Of a stretch of DNA of 64,000 nt, positions 1 to 9,454 are shown piece after piece. Position numbers and translations under genes: made by a program. Every line of letters starts with the position of its first letter. Position 1 is the stretch's first letter. Source of the stretch: Intrasporangiaceae bacterium URHB0013. Its GTDB lineage: Bacteria > Actinomycetota > Actinomycetes > Actinomycetales > Dermatophilaceae. Location of the stretch: NCBI GenBank assembly GCA_000620545.1, contig JIBA01000014.1:372001-436000 (forward strand), given 5' to 3'. Below the pieces are notes generated by a model that was given only the letters and a program-made list of their open reading frames with translations, ran no database searches and was not told where the DNA came from.

Positions 1-657
1 CGCGACGAGGGCGCCGACACCGATGGGGCCACCGAGCTTGTGCGCGGTGACCGACATGAGGTCGGCGCCGCTCGCCTCGAAGTCGACGGCCAGGTGACCG
101 GCGGCCTGCACGGCGTCCGTGTGGAACGGGACCCCGAACTCGTGCGCCACGTCGGCGATGGCCCGGACGTCCTGGACGGCCCCGACCTCGTTGTTGGCCC
201 ACATCACCGACACGAGGGCGACCGAGTCGGGGTCGGCCGCGATGGCGGCGCGGACGGTGGCGGGCTCGACGACTCCGTCGGGCGTGCACTCGAGCCAGGT
301 GACCTTGGCGCCCTCGTGGGCGACGAGGAAGTCGACGCAGTCAAGGACGGCGTGGTGCTCGGTGACACCGACGAGTAGGCGCACACGCGCGGGGTCGCCG
401 TCCCGGCGAGCCCAGTAGCTGCCCTTGACCGCGAGGTTGTCGGACTCGGTACCGCCGGACGTGAAGATGATTTCCGAGGGGCGTGCGCCGAGGCAGCGGG
501 CGATCTTCTCGCGTGACTCCTCGACGGCCCGACGTGCAGCGCGACCCGTGCGGTGGAGGGACGAGGCATTGCCCACGACCGCGAGCTGCTCCGTCATCGC
601 CGCGAGGGCAGCAGGAAGCATCGGCGTCGTCGCCGCATGGTCGAGATAGGTAGTCAC
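1..657 (-). CDS. iscS: Cysteine desulfurase, class V aminotransferase (3' end cut by window)
   Basis: PLP enzyme that takes sulfur from cysteine for Fe-S clusters and tRNA thiolation. The first 219 codons are visible and the C-terminus lies beyond the left edge. The protein opens [11 protein letters not shown], the family signature. TEHHAVL near residue 101 carries the PLP-stacking His, NNEVGAVQ starts at 155, HTDAVQAAG has the PLP Asp at 181, and [10 protein letters not shown] places the Schiff-base Lys at 207. The start is a GTG directly before this conserved beginning; no ATG fits. The active-site Cys loop would be off the window. SufS or NifS are alternative names, but the lack of a SufS-type N-terminal extension favours the IscS/NifS class. 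Confidence 0.9.
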   Translation of the reverse strand, partial: MTTYLDHAATTPMLPAALAAMTEQLAVVGNASSLHRTGRAARRAVEESREKIARCLGARPSEIIFTSGGTESDNLAVKGSYWARRDGDPARVRLLVGVTEHHAVLDCVDFLVAHEGAKVTWLECTPDGVVEPATVRAAIAADPDSVALVSVMWANNEVGAVQDVRAIADVAHEFGVPFHTDAVQAAGHLAVDFEASGADLMSVTAHKLGGPIGVGALVA

Positions 658-845
658 CCACCGATTCTAGGACGCCTGCGCGTCCCTCCCGGACCGCCCG
701 CGGGACGAGGCCGCCGGCCCGTCCGAGGCCAGCGCGTATGCCGTCCCGTCGGCTACCCACGCGTAACCTCCCGCCGCGGCGCCTCGTTGGCCAGTCACGT
801 CGCCACCCTCCACCGTCGCGGGGTGGCCCAGCAGAGAGGGATCTC

Positions 846-2372
846 ATGCGATCGACCACCACCCGCCGCCTCCGTCTCGGGGCGGTGACCGTGGCTGCAG
901 CCACGGCCTTCACCTCCGCCACCGTCGCTGCGGTCGCCTCGGCCGCACCGGCGTCGTCCGGTCCGCTGACCGCCGGCCTGACGGGCGCGACCGGGCTCCT
1001 GGGCTCGTCACAGGCCAAGGCCCCGCTGTCGACCTGGCTCTCGAAGAAGTGGTCGACGCTCTCGGCGGTCAGCCCGACGACGGTGCTGGTCCACGCAGTA
1101 GACGTCTCGACGGCGCGCCGGGCCGCCATCGCCTCGGGCCTGGCGGTCCGAGACAGCTACGACAAGATCGGCGTCGTCGTGGCCGCCGGCCTGCCGCGCC
1201 AGATCGATGCCGTCCGTTCCGTGCCCGGCGTGACCTACGTCGAGGGCAACCAGCCCATCGACATGTTCCTCTCGACCTCCAACACGGCCACCCGCGGCTC
1301 CGAGGCACGGGCCACCCTGACCGGGTCCGACGGCACGGCCCTCGACGGTTCCGGGGTGAGCGTGGCCGTCATCGACTCGGGGGTCGACCCCACGCACCCG
1401 TTCCTGCGGAACACGGACGGCACCTCGGCCGTCGTGAAGAACCTCAAGATGGTGTGCGACCCGCTCGAGCTGCTCCCCTGCCAGTCCGTGGACGCCGGCA
1501 GCCTCAACACCGACCTGCTGGCCGCCGGTGGCCACGGCATGCACGTCTCGGGCATCGTCGCCGGTCGTGACGTCACCCTGTCGGACGGCACGAAGATGCA
1601 CGGCGCGGCGCCCGGGGCCAGCATCGTCAGCCTCAGCACCGGCGCGGTGCTCCTCATCGTCGGTGCCGACTCGGCGCTCAACTGGGTCCTCGAGCACCAC
1701 GCCGCGCCGTGCGGTGCGGACGTCCCGGCCACCACCTGCCCGCCGATCAAGGTCACGAGCAACTCCTACGGGCCGACGGGCGGCGGCGAGTTCGACCCGA
1801 GCTCGGCGACGGTGAAGCTGCAGCGCGCCCTCGTCAGTGAAGGTGTCGTGTCGGTCTGGGCCAACGGCAACGACGGCGGGGACGGCTCCGCCAACCTGTC
1901 CAACCCTCCGGGCCAGGACCCCACCGGGGGCATCATCTCCGTCGCGTCCTACAACGACCATGACACCGGCACGCGGAGCGGCACGGTGAGCGACTTCAGC
2001 TCCCGTGGCCGCTCGGGGGCCTTCGGGACCTACCCGGACGTCTCGGCCCCGGGTGAGGGCATCACGTCCTCGTGCCGCATCTACCTGCCGATCTGCACGA
2101 CGGGCGGCGACCCCCGCGACAACGGCGACTACAACACCATCAGCGGCACCTCGATGGCGACGCCGCACATCTCGGGCATCGTCGCCCAACTCTTCCAGGC
2201 GAACCCCAGCGCGACGCCCGCGCAGGTCGAGGCCGCCATCAAGGCCACCGCGTGGAAGTACACCGACGGGGCCGCCTACGTCAGCGACCCCGCAGGCAAC
2301 GGCACGACGTCGTTCGACAAGGGCCACGGTCTCGTCGACGTCGTCGCCGCGGCCACGGCCATCCGTCCCTGA
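846..2372 (+). CDS. Secreted subtilisin-like serine protease (peptidase S8)
   Basis: Exported protease of 508 residues. The ATG at 846 follows a GAGAGGGA ribosome site and begins an Arg-rich then hydrophobic signal peptide ending near ASAAPA (about residue 37). Residues 75-140 look like an inhibitor I9-like propeptide. The catalytic triad is Asp177 in VAVIDSGVD, His230 in GGHGMHVSG and Ser436 in [14 protein letters not shown] supplies the oxyanion region. No C-terminal repeats or anchor are seen, so the mature enzyme is probably released. It stands alone on the plus strand between iscS and etfA, both on the minus strand, and ends at a strong terminator. Substrate cannot be told. Confidence 0.93.
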   Translation: MRSTTTRRLRLGAVTVAAATAFTSATVAAVASAAPASSGPLTAGLTGATGLLGSSQAKAPLSTWLSKKWSTLSAVSPTTVLVHAVDVSTARRAAIASGLAVRDSYDKIGVVVAAGLPRQIDAVRSVPGVTYVEGNQPIDMFLSTSNTATRGSEARATLTGSDGTALDGSGVSVAVIDSGVDPTHPFLRNTDGTSAVVKNLKMVCDPLELLPCQSVDAGSLNTDLLAAGGHGMHVSGIVAGRDVTLSDGTKMHGAAPGASIVSLSTGAVLLIVGADSALNWVLEHHAAPCGADVPATTCPPIKVTSNSYGPTGGGEFDPSSATVKLQRALVSEGVVSVWANGNDGGDGSANLSNPPGQDPTGGIISVASYNDHDTGTRSGTVSDFSSRGRSGAFGTYPDVSAPGEGITSSCRIYLPICTTGGDPRDNGDYNTISGTSMATPHISGIVAQLFQANPSATPAQVEAAIKATAWKYTDGAAYVSDPAGNGTTSFDKGHGLVDVVAAATAIRP

Positions 2373-2439
2373 CACCACCTCCACGCGGCCGACGCGACGC
2401 AGGCTGGTTGCCGGACGACGGACCAGTCGCCGACGACGA

Positions 2440-2474
2440 CAGCGGCCCCCGACCATGCTGGTCGGGGGCCGCTG
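2440..2474. terminator. Bidirectional terminator between protease and etfA
   Basis: A perfect 16-bp GC-rich stem (2440-2455 with 2459-2474) closes a 3-base loop, between the convergent ends of the protease gene (2372) and etfA (2512). Confidence 0.8.
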
Positions 2475-2511
2475 CGGGCACGACGCCGGGCATCGGCGCC
2501 AGGTGGTGCGT

Positions 2512-3474
2512 TCAGTCCTTGGCGGCCGTGATCGCCTCGGTCGCCTGCGGTAGGACGGTGAAGAGGTCGCCCACGACTCCGAAGTCGACGAGCTCGAAGA
2601 TCGGGGCCTCGTTGTCCTTGTTGACGGCCACGATGGTCTTCGAGGTCTGCATGCCGGCGCGGTGCTGGATGGCACCGGAGATGCCGCACGCGACGTACAG
2701 CTGCGGGCTCACCTGCTTGCCGGTCTGACCGACCTGCGAGGTGTGGGGGTACCACCCGGCGTCGACCGCAGCACGTGAGGCGCCGACGGCGGCACCGAGC
2801 GAGTCGGCGAAGTCCTCGACCTTCGAGAAGTCGCCGCCGGTGCCGCGCCCACCGGAGACCACGATGGCGGCTTCGGTGAGCTCGGGTCGGCCGGTGGCCT
2901 GCTTCGGCTTCGACTCCGTGATCCTCGCGCCCTTGGCCGCGTCAGAAGGGGTGAAGTCGACGACCTCGTCGGCGGCTGCGCCCGCGGACTCCTCGGGGGT
3001 GGCCGAGTTGGGCTTGACGGCGACGATGGGCGTGCCCTTCGTGACGGTGGCGGAGACCGTGTAGGAGCCGGCGAAGACCGACTGCGTCGTCGTGACACCA
3101 CTGCCGTCACCAGCCGCCTGGACGTCGACGGCGTCGGTGATGAGGCCCGACTCCGTCTTGACGGCGAGGCGAGCGCCGATCTCCTTGCCCTCCGGCGAGG
3201 ACGGCACGAGGACGGCGGCCGGGGACGTCGAGGAGACGAGCTGCGCGAGCAGCTCGGCCTGGGGCACGACGAGGTGCCCGAGCACCTCCGGAGACTCGAC
3301 GCGGTAGACCTTCTCGGCGCCGAAGCGGGCGAGGGTCTCCTTGGCGGCGTCGAAACCGGTGCCGACGAAGACGGCGGACGGCTCACCGAGGCGGCGGGCG
3401 ATCGTCAGCAGCTCGGACGTGGTCTTGCGGACCTTGCCCTCGACGTGGTCGACGAGCACGAGTACTTCAGCCAT
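2512..3474 (-). CDS. etfA: Electron transfer flavoprotein alpha subunit
   Basis: FAD-binding alpha subunit (FixB family) of the heterodimer that accepts electrons from acyl-CoA dehydrogenases and passes them towards the quinone pool. The 320 residues match the usual length. The C-terminal FAD domain is clear: SGGRG near 200, [10 protein letters not shown] from 251, GISGAIQH and [12 protein letters not shown] from 282. AAGGAGAT lies ahead of the ATG. It sits 39 bases after etfB on the same strand, so the two are an operon. The acyl-CoA enzymes elsewhere in the window are possible electron sources. Confidence 0.96.
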   Translation of the reverse strand: MAEVLVLVDHVEGKVRKTTSELLTIARRLGEPSAVFVGTGFDAAKETLARFGAEKVYRVESPEVLGHLVVPQAELLAQLVSSTSPAAVLVPSSPEGKEIGARLAVKTESGLITDAVDVQAAGDGSGVTTTQSVFAGSYTVSATVTKGTPIVAVKPNSATPEESAGAAADEVVDFTPSDAAKGARITESKPKQATGRPELTEAAIVVSGGRGTGGDFSKVEDFADSLGAAVGASRAAVDAGWYPHTSQVGQTGKQVSPQLYVACGISGAIQHRAGMQTSKTIVAVNKDNEAPIFELVDFGVVGDLFTVLPQATEAITAAKD

Positions 3475-3513
3475 GGTGTGGATCTCCTTTGCTGGCTGGG
3501 GCGGTCAGGCTGG

Positions 3514-4314
3514 TCAGACGAACTTGCGCTCGGTCAGGAACGCGGCGAGCCTGCGGCCGCCGTCGCCCTCGTCGGCGACGATCTCGCCCTGCGCGCGCGG
3601 GGGGCGGGCGGTGAAGGAATCGACCTTCGTCCACGCGGCGTCGAGGCCGACCTGCGCCGCGTCGATGCCGAGGTCGGCGAGGGTCCAGCGCTCGACCGGC
3701 TTCTTCTTCGCGGCCATGATCCCCTTGAACGAGGGGTAGCGCGGTTCGTTGATCTGGTCGGTGACGGACACGAGGGCCGGCAGCGTGGCCGTGATGGTCT
3801 GGGTCGAGGCATCGCCGTCGCGGCGGATCGTCACCGAGCCACCCGTCGACCCGTCGACGGCCAGCTCGGACGCGAACGTCACGGCCGGCAGGCCCAGGCG
3901 CTCGGCGACCATCGCGGGGACGACACCCATCGTGCCGTCGGTCGAGGCCATCCCGGTGACGACGAGGTCGACAGCCGAGTCAGCGCCGATCTTCTTGATC
4001 GCCTCGGCGAGCACGAGCGAGGTCGCGATGGCGTCGGAGCCGTGGATGGCGTCGTCGCCCACGTGCACACCCTTGTGCGCGCCCATCTGCAGCGCCTTCT
4101 TGACCGCGTCGGCGGCGGCGTCGGGGCCGACCGTCAGCACGGTCACCTCACCCTCGCCGGCCTCGACGATCTTGAGCGCCTCCTCGACGGCGTACTCGTC
4201 GAGCTCCGACAGCAGACCGTCGACGTTCTCGCGGTCGGTCGTGTTGTCAGATGCGTTGAACGTGCGCTCGGCCTGGGCGTCCGGCACGTACTTGACACAG
4301 ACGACGATGTTCAT
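3514..4314 (-). CDS. etfB: Electron transfer flavoprotein beta subunit
   Basis: Beta subunit (FixA family), 266 residues, the normal size. It opens MNIVVCVKYVPD, the conserved ETF-beta N-terminus, which fixes the start at the ATG at 4314, preceded by AGAGGA. The AMP-binding signature region lies around residues 115-135 (DLVVTGMASTDGTMG). First gene of the etfBA operon. A perfect 18-bp palindrome about 82 bases upstream is a candidate repressor site. Confidence 0.96.
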   Translation of the reverse strand: MNIVVCVKYVPDAQAERTFNASDNTTDRENVDGLLSELDEYAVEEALKIVEAGEGEVTVLTVGPDAAADAVKKALQMGAHKGVHVGDDAIHGSDAIATSLVLAEAIKKIGADSAVDLVVTGMASTDGTMGVVPAMVAERLGLPAVTFASELAVDGSTGGSVTIRRDGDASTQTITATLPALVSVTDQINEPRYPSFKGIMAAKKKPVERWTLADLGIDAAQVGLDAAWTKVDSFTARPPRAQGEIVADEGDGGRRLAAFLTERKFV

Positions 4315-4395
4315 GGGTGAACGTCCTCTTCCGTTGCTGGTGGTGGTGCTCATGGAGCTGCCGGAGGTCGCTCCGGCACTGCCGCCCATCCTCTC

Positions 4396-4413
4396 ACTGA
4401 GCGCCCGCTCAGT
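4396..4413. promoter_or_regulatory. Candidate TetR-type operator upstream of etfBA
   Basis: ACTGAGCG-CC-CGCTCAGT is a perfect inverted repeat with 8-bp arms and a 2-base centre, in the intergenic region 82 bases upstream of the etfB start. The TGAGCG-NN-CGCTCA core resembles sites bound by TetR-family fatty-acid regulators in actinobacteria. The assignment is by pattern only. Confidence 0.55.
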
Positions 4414-4509
4414 TCGCACGCCGGTGGCGTGACGCTCACCACCAGGACCGGGACGTATGCCGTCCGGCACCCGCCTCAGGTCCCCCGGGCGGGAGGTGCG
4501 ACCGGGTCG

Positions 4510-4857
4510 TCAGGCGCGGTCCGTGTCGGCGGACTCGACGACGTGGAAGGCCGGCTCCTCGTAGGGGTGCGCGGCCCGGAGGGCGGCCACGACGTCGGCG
4601 CGCAGGCCCCGGTCGAGCACGACCTCGACGCGGTTCTCGGCGACCCGCTCGAGCTCCCCCACCGCGCCGGTCGTGGGGTTCGCGCCCTCGAGCGGCCGGA
4701 ACTGACCGGTGCCGCGGGTGACGAAGGCGCAGTCGCGGTAGTCGCCGACCGCCCCGGCGCCCGCGTCGAAGAGCGCCTGCAGAACGGCGTCCGTGTCGCC
4801 CACGGGGACGTACACGACGAGGACGTCGAGGGGTCCACGACCCGGCCGTGCGGTCAT
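4510..4857 (-). CDS. Stand-alone NIF3/YqfO-type CutA-like domain protein
   Basis: Small protein of 115 residues matching the PII/CutA-like domain that is usually inserted in NIF3 (YqfO/YbgI) proteins. The family pattern is visible: VYVPVGDTDAVLQALFDAG near the start, GAGAVGDYRDCAF, GTGQFRPLEGANPTTG, and the terminal HPYEEPAFHVVE. The two metal-binding NIF3 halves are absent, so this is the domain by itself. The ATG at 4857 gives the family's usual length. Role unknown; such domains may bind nucleotides or metals. It follows the enoyl-CoA hydratase gene with a hairpin between. Confidence 0.8.
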   Translation of the reverse strand: MTARPGRGPLDVLVVYVPVGDTDAVLQALFDAGAGAVGDYRDCAFVTRGTGQFRPLEGANPTTGAVGELERVAENRVEVVLDRGLRADVVAALRAAHPYEEPAFHVVESADTDRA

Positions 4858-4881
4858 GACGTGCTGCCCCGGGCACGCTCC

Positions 4882-4918
4882 GGGTGGACCCACCGGCGCC
4901 GGCACGACGGGTCCACCC
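4882..4918 (-). terminator. Hairpin after the enoyl-CoA hydratase gene
   Basis: Arms GGGTGGACCC (4882-4891) and GGGTCCACCC (4909-4918) pair perfectly over 10 bp. The 17-base loop contains its own small palindrome. It lies 22 bases beyond the stop codon of the minus-strand hydratase gene. Confidence 0.55.
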
Positions 4919-4939
4919 TGAGCGACACGGGGGTCCGGG

Positions 4940-5719
4940 TCATCGACCCTCGAACTGCGCCTTGCCCGGGCCGTGCTCGACGAACGAGGACATCCCGATC
5001 TCGCGGTCCCGCGTCGCGAACAGCGAGGCGAACAGCATCCGCTCGATCTCGAGACCGGTCTCGAGATCGACCTCGAGACCGCGGTCGATCGCCTCCTTGG
5101 CGGCGCGGACGGCATACGACGCCGCACCGACGAAGGTCGCCGCCCAGGCGCGGGACGCGGTGTAGACGTCGGCTGCGGGAACGACCTTGTCGGCGAGGCC
5201 GATGGCGAGCGCCTCCTGCGCGTCGACGAAGCGGCCGCTGAGGATGATCTCCTTGGCGCGCGACGCGCCGACGAGTCGCGAGAGGCGTTGGGTGCCGCCG
5301 GCGCCGGGGATGATGCCGAGGAGGATCTCCGGTTGGCCGAGCCTCGCGTCGTCGGCGACGACCCGGAAGTCGCACGCCAGGGCAAGCTCGCAGCCGCCCC
5401 CGAGGGCATACCCCGTGATCGCGGCGATGACCGGCTTGGGAATGCGCGCGACGGCCGTGATCGAGCTCATGAGCGGGCCCGAGCGCTCGACCATGTCGGT
5501 GTACGACATCGTCTGCATCTCCTTGATGTCCGCGCCGGCCGCGAAGACGCGCTCGCCGCCGTAGACGATGACCGCCTTGACGTCGGTGCGTGCGGTCGCC
5601 TCGGCGGCGGCCTCGCGGATCTCCTCCTGGACCTGCACGTTGAGGGCGTTCATCTTCGGCCGGTCGAGGCGGATCGTGCCGATGCCGTCCTCCACCTCGA
5701 GCCGGACGAACTCCCCCAT
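4940..5719 (-). CDS. Enoyl-CoA hydratase (crotonase family)
   Basis: Hydrates trans-2-enoyl-CoA to 3-hydroxyacyl-CoA. The 259 residues are the standard length. Both catalytic glutamates are present: Glu111 in GGGCELALACD and Glu131 in GQPEILLGIIPGAGG, matching rat crotonase Glu144/Glu164. The oxyanion-hole segment AAGADIKEM is at 60-68. The ATG overlaps the stop of the YbjN-like gene as ATGA, so the two are translationally coupled. With this active site it should be a true hydratase, possibly used in fatty-acid oxidation or for crotonyl-CoA supply to Ccr. Confidence 0.93.
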   Translation of the reverse strand: MGEFVRLEVEDGIGTIRLDRPKMNALNVQVQEEIREAAAEATARTDVKAVIVYGGERVFAAGADIKEMQTMSYTDMVERSGPLMSSITAVARIPKPVIAAITGYALGGGCELALACDFRVVADDARLGQPEILLGIIPGAGGTQRLSRLVGASRAKEIILSGRFVDAQEALAIGLADKVVPAADVYTASRAWAATFVGAASYAVRAAKEAIDRGLEVDLETGLEIERMLFASLFATRDREIGMSSFVEHGPGKAQFEGR

Positions 5720-6231
5720 CACGCGTCGCCGGGCGTGCCGTCGGGCGCGTCGTCGATCGGCAGCCAGGACTGGAAGAAGAAGCCGACGCTCTGGAGGATG
5801 TGGTTGACGGACAGCGGCACGAGGATGTCGAGGTCGGCGTTCGGGGTGACGACGTGCTCGGCGGAGACGACAAGGCTCTCCTGGACGAGCGAGAGCTTGA
5901 CGATGTTGAGCTGCATCGTCAGGTCGTTGCACCGAGCCAGGCGCTCGTTGCGGTCGGACGAGACGGGCTCGGCGAGCTGCCACTGCCCGAAGAAGCGCAC
6001 GAGGGCCAGGTCGCCCTCGGCCACACGGGCGAAGAGGGTGGTGCTCGTGCCCTGGTCGTCCACGATGGCGAACTCGAGGTCGCCGTCACCGTCGACGCTC
6101 GCCTCGATGCCGAGGCCCTTGAGGACCTCGAGGATGCGGTCGCGCACCGGCGCGTCACTGGCGGCGGCACCGTTGGGGCCGGCGTCGGGGGCGCTCGGCA
6201 TGAAGTTGGGCAGCGAAGTCGGATCGGTCAT
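5719..6231 (-). CDS. YbjN domain-containing protein
   Basis: Soluble 170-residue protein with a YbjN-like (type III chaperone-like) fold from about residue 28 to 150. The pattern includes ILEVLKGLGIEASVDGDGDLEF, then a strand-rich centre with VRFFGQW, and LNIVKLSLVQESLVV. The N-terminal 25 residues are low-complexity. It is the first gene of a pair with the enoyl-CoA hydratase (ATGA overlap) and is divergent from glgX. Function unknown; YbjN relatives in actinobacteria are usually called putative sensory or chaperone-like proteins. Confidence 0.75.
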   Translation of the reverse strand: MTDPTSLPNFMPSAPDAGPNGAAASDAPVRDRILEVLKGLGIEASVDGDGDLEFAIVDDQGTSTTLFARVAEGDLALVRFFGQWQLAEPVSSDRNERLARCNDLTMQLNIVKLSLVQESLVVSAEHVVTPNADLDILVPLSVNHILQSVGFFFQSWLPIDDAPDGTPGDA

Positions 6232-6308
6232 GCGACAACCGTAACGAGCCCGCGCGGCGAGGTCGATCCGGTCCGGGGTGCCAAGAGGCACCCCCTACGC
6301 TCTGACTC

Positions 6309-8453
6309 ATGTGCCCGCCCCCGCCCGCGACGCCCGACCTGCCCCCCGAGCTGGGCGTCCGGGTCACCGCCGACGGGGCGCAGTTCACCGTCTACGCCGG
6401 CCACGCGCGGTCGGTCGAGCTCTGCCTCTTCGACGTCGCCGACGACGGCACGACGAACGAGCGGCGCATCCCCCTGCGCCACCGCGCCCACGGCACGTGG
6501 TTCGACTCCGTGCCGGGAGTCCGGGCCGGACAGCGCTACGCCTTCCGCGTCGACGGGGACTGGGACCCGGACCGCTCCCTGCTGCACAACCCGGCGAAGC
6601 TGCTCCTCGACCCCTACGCCCGGGCCATCGAGGGCGAGGTGCGCCTGGACCCTGCCGTGTACGCGCACCGGGTCGGCCGCGACCTGCGCGGTGACCTCTG
6701 GGTGCGCGACGACCGCGACTCGGCGCCGCACATGCCGCGTTGCGTCGTCGTCGAGGACGAGTTCGACTGGGGCGCAGACGAGTTGCCGCGACGGTCGTAC
6801 ACCGAGTCGGTCATCTACGAGGTCCACGTCAAGAACGCGACGATGCTGCACCCGGGCGTCCCTCAAGAGCTCCGCGGGACGTATGCCGGCCTCGCCCACC
6901 CCGCGTTCGTCGACCACCTGCTCGGGCTGGGGGTCACCGCGGTCGAGCTCCTGCCGGTCCACAGCTTCACGCACGAGCCCGACCTCGTGCTGCGCGGACT
7001 GACGAACCACTGGGGCTACAACACCCTCGGGTTCTTCGCGCCGCACGCCGCCTATGCGTCGACCGCGGACCCGCAGGGCGCCCTGGACGAGTTCAAGACG
7101 ATGGTCAAGGACCTCCACGCCGCCGGCATCGAGGTCCTGCTCGACGTCGTCTACAACCACACGGCCGAGAACGCCCGCGACGGCATGACGCTCTCGTGGC
7201 GAGGACTGGACCAGCGCGCGTACTACCGCGTCGACGGTCGTGGGCGCGACATCGACGTCACCGGCTGTGGGAACACCCTCGACCTCACGCATCCCGTCGT
7301 CGCGCGAATGGTGCTCGACTCGCTGCGCTACTGGGTGCAGGAGTGCCACGTCGACGGCTTCCGCTTCGACCTCGCCGTCGCCCTCGGTCGCGGCAAGGAC
7401 GACGGCTTCGACCGCGACCACCCCTTCCTCGTGGCGCTGCGCACCGACCCGGTCCTCTCCCGCGCCAAGCTCGTCGCCGAGCCGTGGGACCTCGGCATCC
7501 ACGGCTGGCGCACCGGACAGTTCCCACCACCCTTCTCCGAGTGGAACGACCGCTACCGCGATACGACCCGGACCTTCTGGTTGCGCGACCTCGCCGCCTC
7601 CGCCTCGGGGGGCATCGGCCACGGCGTCCGGGAGCTGGCCACGCGGCTGGCTGGGTCGCAGGACCTCTTCGACCGCCACGACCGCGGCACCATCGCCTCG
7701 GTCAACTTCGTCACGGCCCACGACGGCTTCACCCTCGCCGACCTCACGAGGTACGACACGAAGCACAACGGGGCCAATGGCCAGGGCGGGACCGACGGGT
7801 CCGACGACAACCGGTCCTGGAACCACGGCGTCGAGGGCCGCACCGACGACCCCGAGATCGCCGACGCCCGACGCCGGTCGATCCGCAACCTGCTCGGGAC
7901 GCTCCTGCTGTCGACGGGTGTGCCGATGCTCAACGCGGGGGACGAGGCGGGCCGCAGCCAGCGCGGCAACAACAACCCGTACTCGCAGGACAACGAGATC
8001 AGCTGGATGTCCTGGGAGCTCGAGCCGTGGCAGGACGACCTGCTCGAGACCACGCGCCACCTCGTCCGGCTGCGGCAGGAACACCCCGTGCTGAGGCAGC
8101 GGGCCTTCTTCTCCGGCAGGCAGATCCATGCCGACGGCTCGACGGACCTCGCCTGGTTCGCGGCCGACGGCCACCCCATGGGGCACCGCTGGGACGGCCC
8201 CGCCGTCGATGTGCTCCAGGCGCTCTACAACGGCGCCTGGCTCTCGCAGCGATCGGTGCTCATCGTCGTCAACGGGTCGGCGCGACCGGTGGAGGTCACC
8301 TTGCCGACGGCGCCCGGCGCGACGGCATACGAGCTCCTCTGGGACAGCGCCGACGAGCGCCCTGCTCCCCCGGGTGACCCGGTGGGAGCCGGCGCCGGCA
8401 CCTCCATGGGGCCGGCATCCATGCGCGTCTGGTGCGCCGTCCGGGCAGACTGA
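6309..8453 (+). CDS. glgX: Glycogen debranching enzyme GlgX
   Basis: Isoamylase-type enzyme (GH13_11) that hydrolyses alpha-1,6 branches of phosphorylase-trimmed glycogen. It has 714 residues. An N-terminal CBM48-like domain (about 10-110) precedes the barrel. Catalytic residues are Asp354 in DGFRFDLA, Glu391 in VAEPWDLG and Asp472 in TAHDGFTL. Other family marks are VYNHTAEN and MLNAGDE. The ATG at 6309 begins the protein just ahead of the conserved domain; no good ribosome site is visible. It lies upstream of the catalase gene and near glgP and the GlgE operon. TreX, a trehalose-pathway debrancher, is a close alternative name. Confidence 0.93.
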   Translation: MCPPPPATPDLPPELGVRVTADGAQFTVYAGHARSVELCLFDVADDGTTNERRIPLRHRAHGTWFDSVPGVRAGQRYAFRVDGDWDPDRSLLHNPAKLLLDPYARAIEGEVRLDPAVYAHRVGRDLRGDLWVRDDRDSAPHMPRCVVVEDEFDWGADELPRRSYTESVIYEVHVKNATMLHPGVPQELRGTYAGLAHPAFVDHLLGLGVTAVELLPVHSFTHEPDLVLRGLTNHWGYNTLGFFAPHAAYASTADPQGALDEFKTMVKDLHAAGIEVLLDVVYNHTAENARDGMTLSWRGLDQRAYYRVDGRGRDIDVTGCGNTLDLTHPVVARMVLDSLRYWVQECHVDGFRFDLAVALGRGKDDGFDRDHPFLVALRTDPVLSRAKLVAEPWDLGIHGWRTGQFPPPFSEWNDRYRDTTRTFWLRDLAASASGGIGHGVRELATRLAGSQDLFDRHDRGTIASVNFVTAHDGFTLADLTRYDTKHNGANGQGGTDGSDDNRSWNHGVEGRTDDPEIADARRRSIRNLLGTLLLSTGVPMLNAGDEAGRSQRGNNNPYSQDNEISWMSWELEPWQDDLLETTRHLVRLRQEHPVLRQRAFFSGRQIHADGSTDLAWFAADGHPMGHRWDGPAVDVLQALYNGAWLSQRSVLIVVNGSARPVEVTLPTAPGATAYELLWDSADERPAPPGDPVGAGAGTSMGPASMRVWCAVRAD

Positions 8454-8491
8454 TCCCACGCCACGTGCGGCCGCGCGGAGGACGGGGCGCC

Positions 8492-8516
8492 GTTTGAGGT
8501 GGATTCGGTCGGGTAG
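8492..8516 (+). promoter_or_regulatory. SigB/SigF-type stress promoter for the Mn catalase gene
   Basis: GTTT (8492-8495), a 15-base spacer and GGGTAG (8511-8516) match the actinobacterial general-stress consensus (GTTT, about 14-17 bases, GGGTAT/C). The catalase ATG is 41 bases downstream, leaving room for a short leader with AGGAG before the start. Confidence 0.6.
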
Positions 8517-8557
8517 CTGTGCGGGACCATGCACCCCCCTCTCGACAGGAGCCCACC

Positions 8558-9439
8558 ATGTTCTTCCACCGCCAGGAGCTGCAGCACAAGGCCACCCCCG
8601 ACCGCCCCGACGCCGTCTACGCCCGGAAGCTCCAGGAGGTCCTCGGCGGTCAGTACGGCGAGATCACGGTGGCCATGCAGTACGGCTTCCAGGCCTGGAA
8701 CGTCCACCTCCCGGGGAAGTACCGCGACCTGCTCTACGGGATCGGCGCCGAGGAGTTCGGGCACGTGGAGATGCTCGCCACGATGATCGCCCAGCTGCTG
8801 GAGAAGGCACCGCTCGGCGTCACCGAGGACGCCGTGCAGGCCGACCCCACCGTGGCCGCCGTCATCGGGGGTACCGACGTGCAGCACGCGATCGTCGCCG
8901 GGGCCGGCGCCAGGCCGGTCGACAGCAACGGCAACCCGTGGACCGCAGGCTACGTCACCGCGAGCGGCAACCTCATGGCTGACTTCCACTCGAACGCCAA
9001 CGCCGAGATGCAGGGGCGGCTGCAGGTCGCCCGTCTCTACAACATGACCGAGGATGCCGGCGTGCGCGACCTGCTCGCATTCCTGCTGGCGCGGGACACC
9101 ATGCACCAGAACCAGTGGCTCGCGGCGATCGAGGAGCTGAAGGAGGACGGGCTGGAGCAGCTGCCCGTCCCGAGCAACTTCCCACAGGCGCAGGAGGACA
9201 CCGACGTGAGCTACCAGTACCTCAACTTCTCCGACGGCACCGAGGCACGCGACGGACGCTGGGCCTCGGGCCCCTCGACCGACGGCAACGGCGAGTTCAG
9301 CTACCACCAGGGGCCCACCACGTCGGCGCCGATGCCGCCCCCCACCACGCCCGATCCCCGGCTCTACGGGACCACGACGACTCCGAACATCGTCGAGAAG
9401 GTGGCCGGCAAGGCGAAGGACGCCCTGCGCCTGGACTGA
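8558..9439 (+). CDS. Manganese catalase
   Basis: Non-haem di-manganese catalase that splits hydrogen peroxide, 293 residues. The five metal ligands fall where expected from Lactobacillus plantarum catalase: Glu35 (GGQYGE), Glu66 and His69 (AEEFGHVEM), Glu149 (NANAEM) and His182 (DTMHQNQW). The C-terminal 60 residues form the usual Pro/Gly-rich tail. The ATG at 8558 is preceded by ACAGGAG. The gene stands between glgX and glgP and has its own likely stress promoter, so it is probably not co-regulated with glycogen genes. It ends before a G/C-rich tandem repeat and a strong terminator. Confidence 0.95.
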   Translation: MFFHRQELQHKATPDRPDAVYARKLQEVLGGQYGEITVAMQYGFQAWNVHLPGKYRDLLYGIGAEEFGHVEMLATMIAQLLEKAPLGVTEDAVQADPTVAAVIGGTDVQHAIVAGAGARPVDSNGNPWTAGYVTASGNLMADFHSNANAEMQGRLQVARLYNMTEDAGVRDLLAFLLARDTMHQNQWLAAIEELKEDGLEQLPVPSNFPQAQEDTDVSYQYLNFSDGTEARDGRWASGPSTDGNGEFSYHQGPTTSAPMPPPTTPDPRLYGTTTTPNIVEKVAGKAKDALRLD

Positions 9440-9454
9440 ACGGACTCGGCACCG

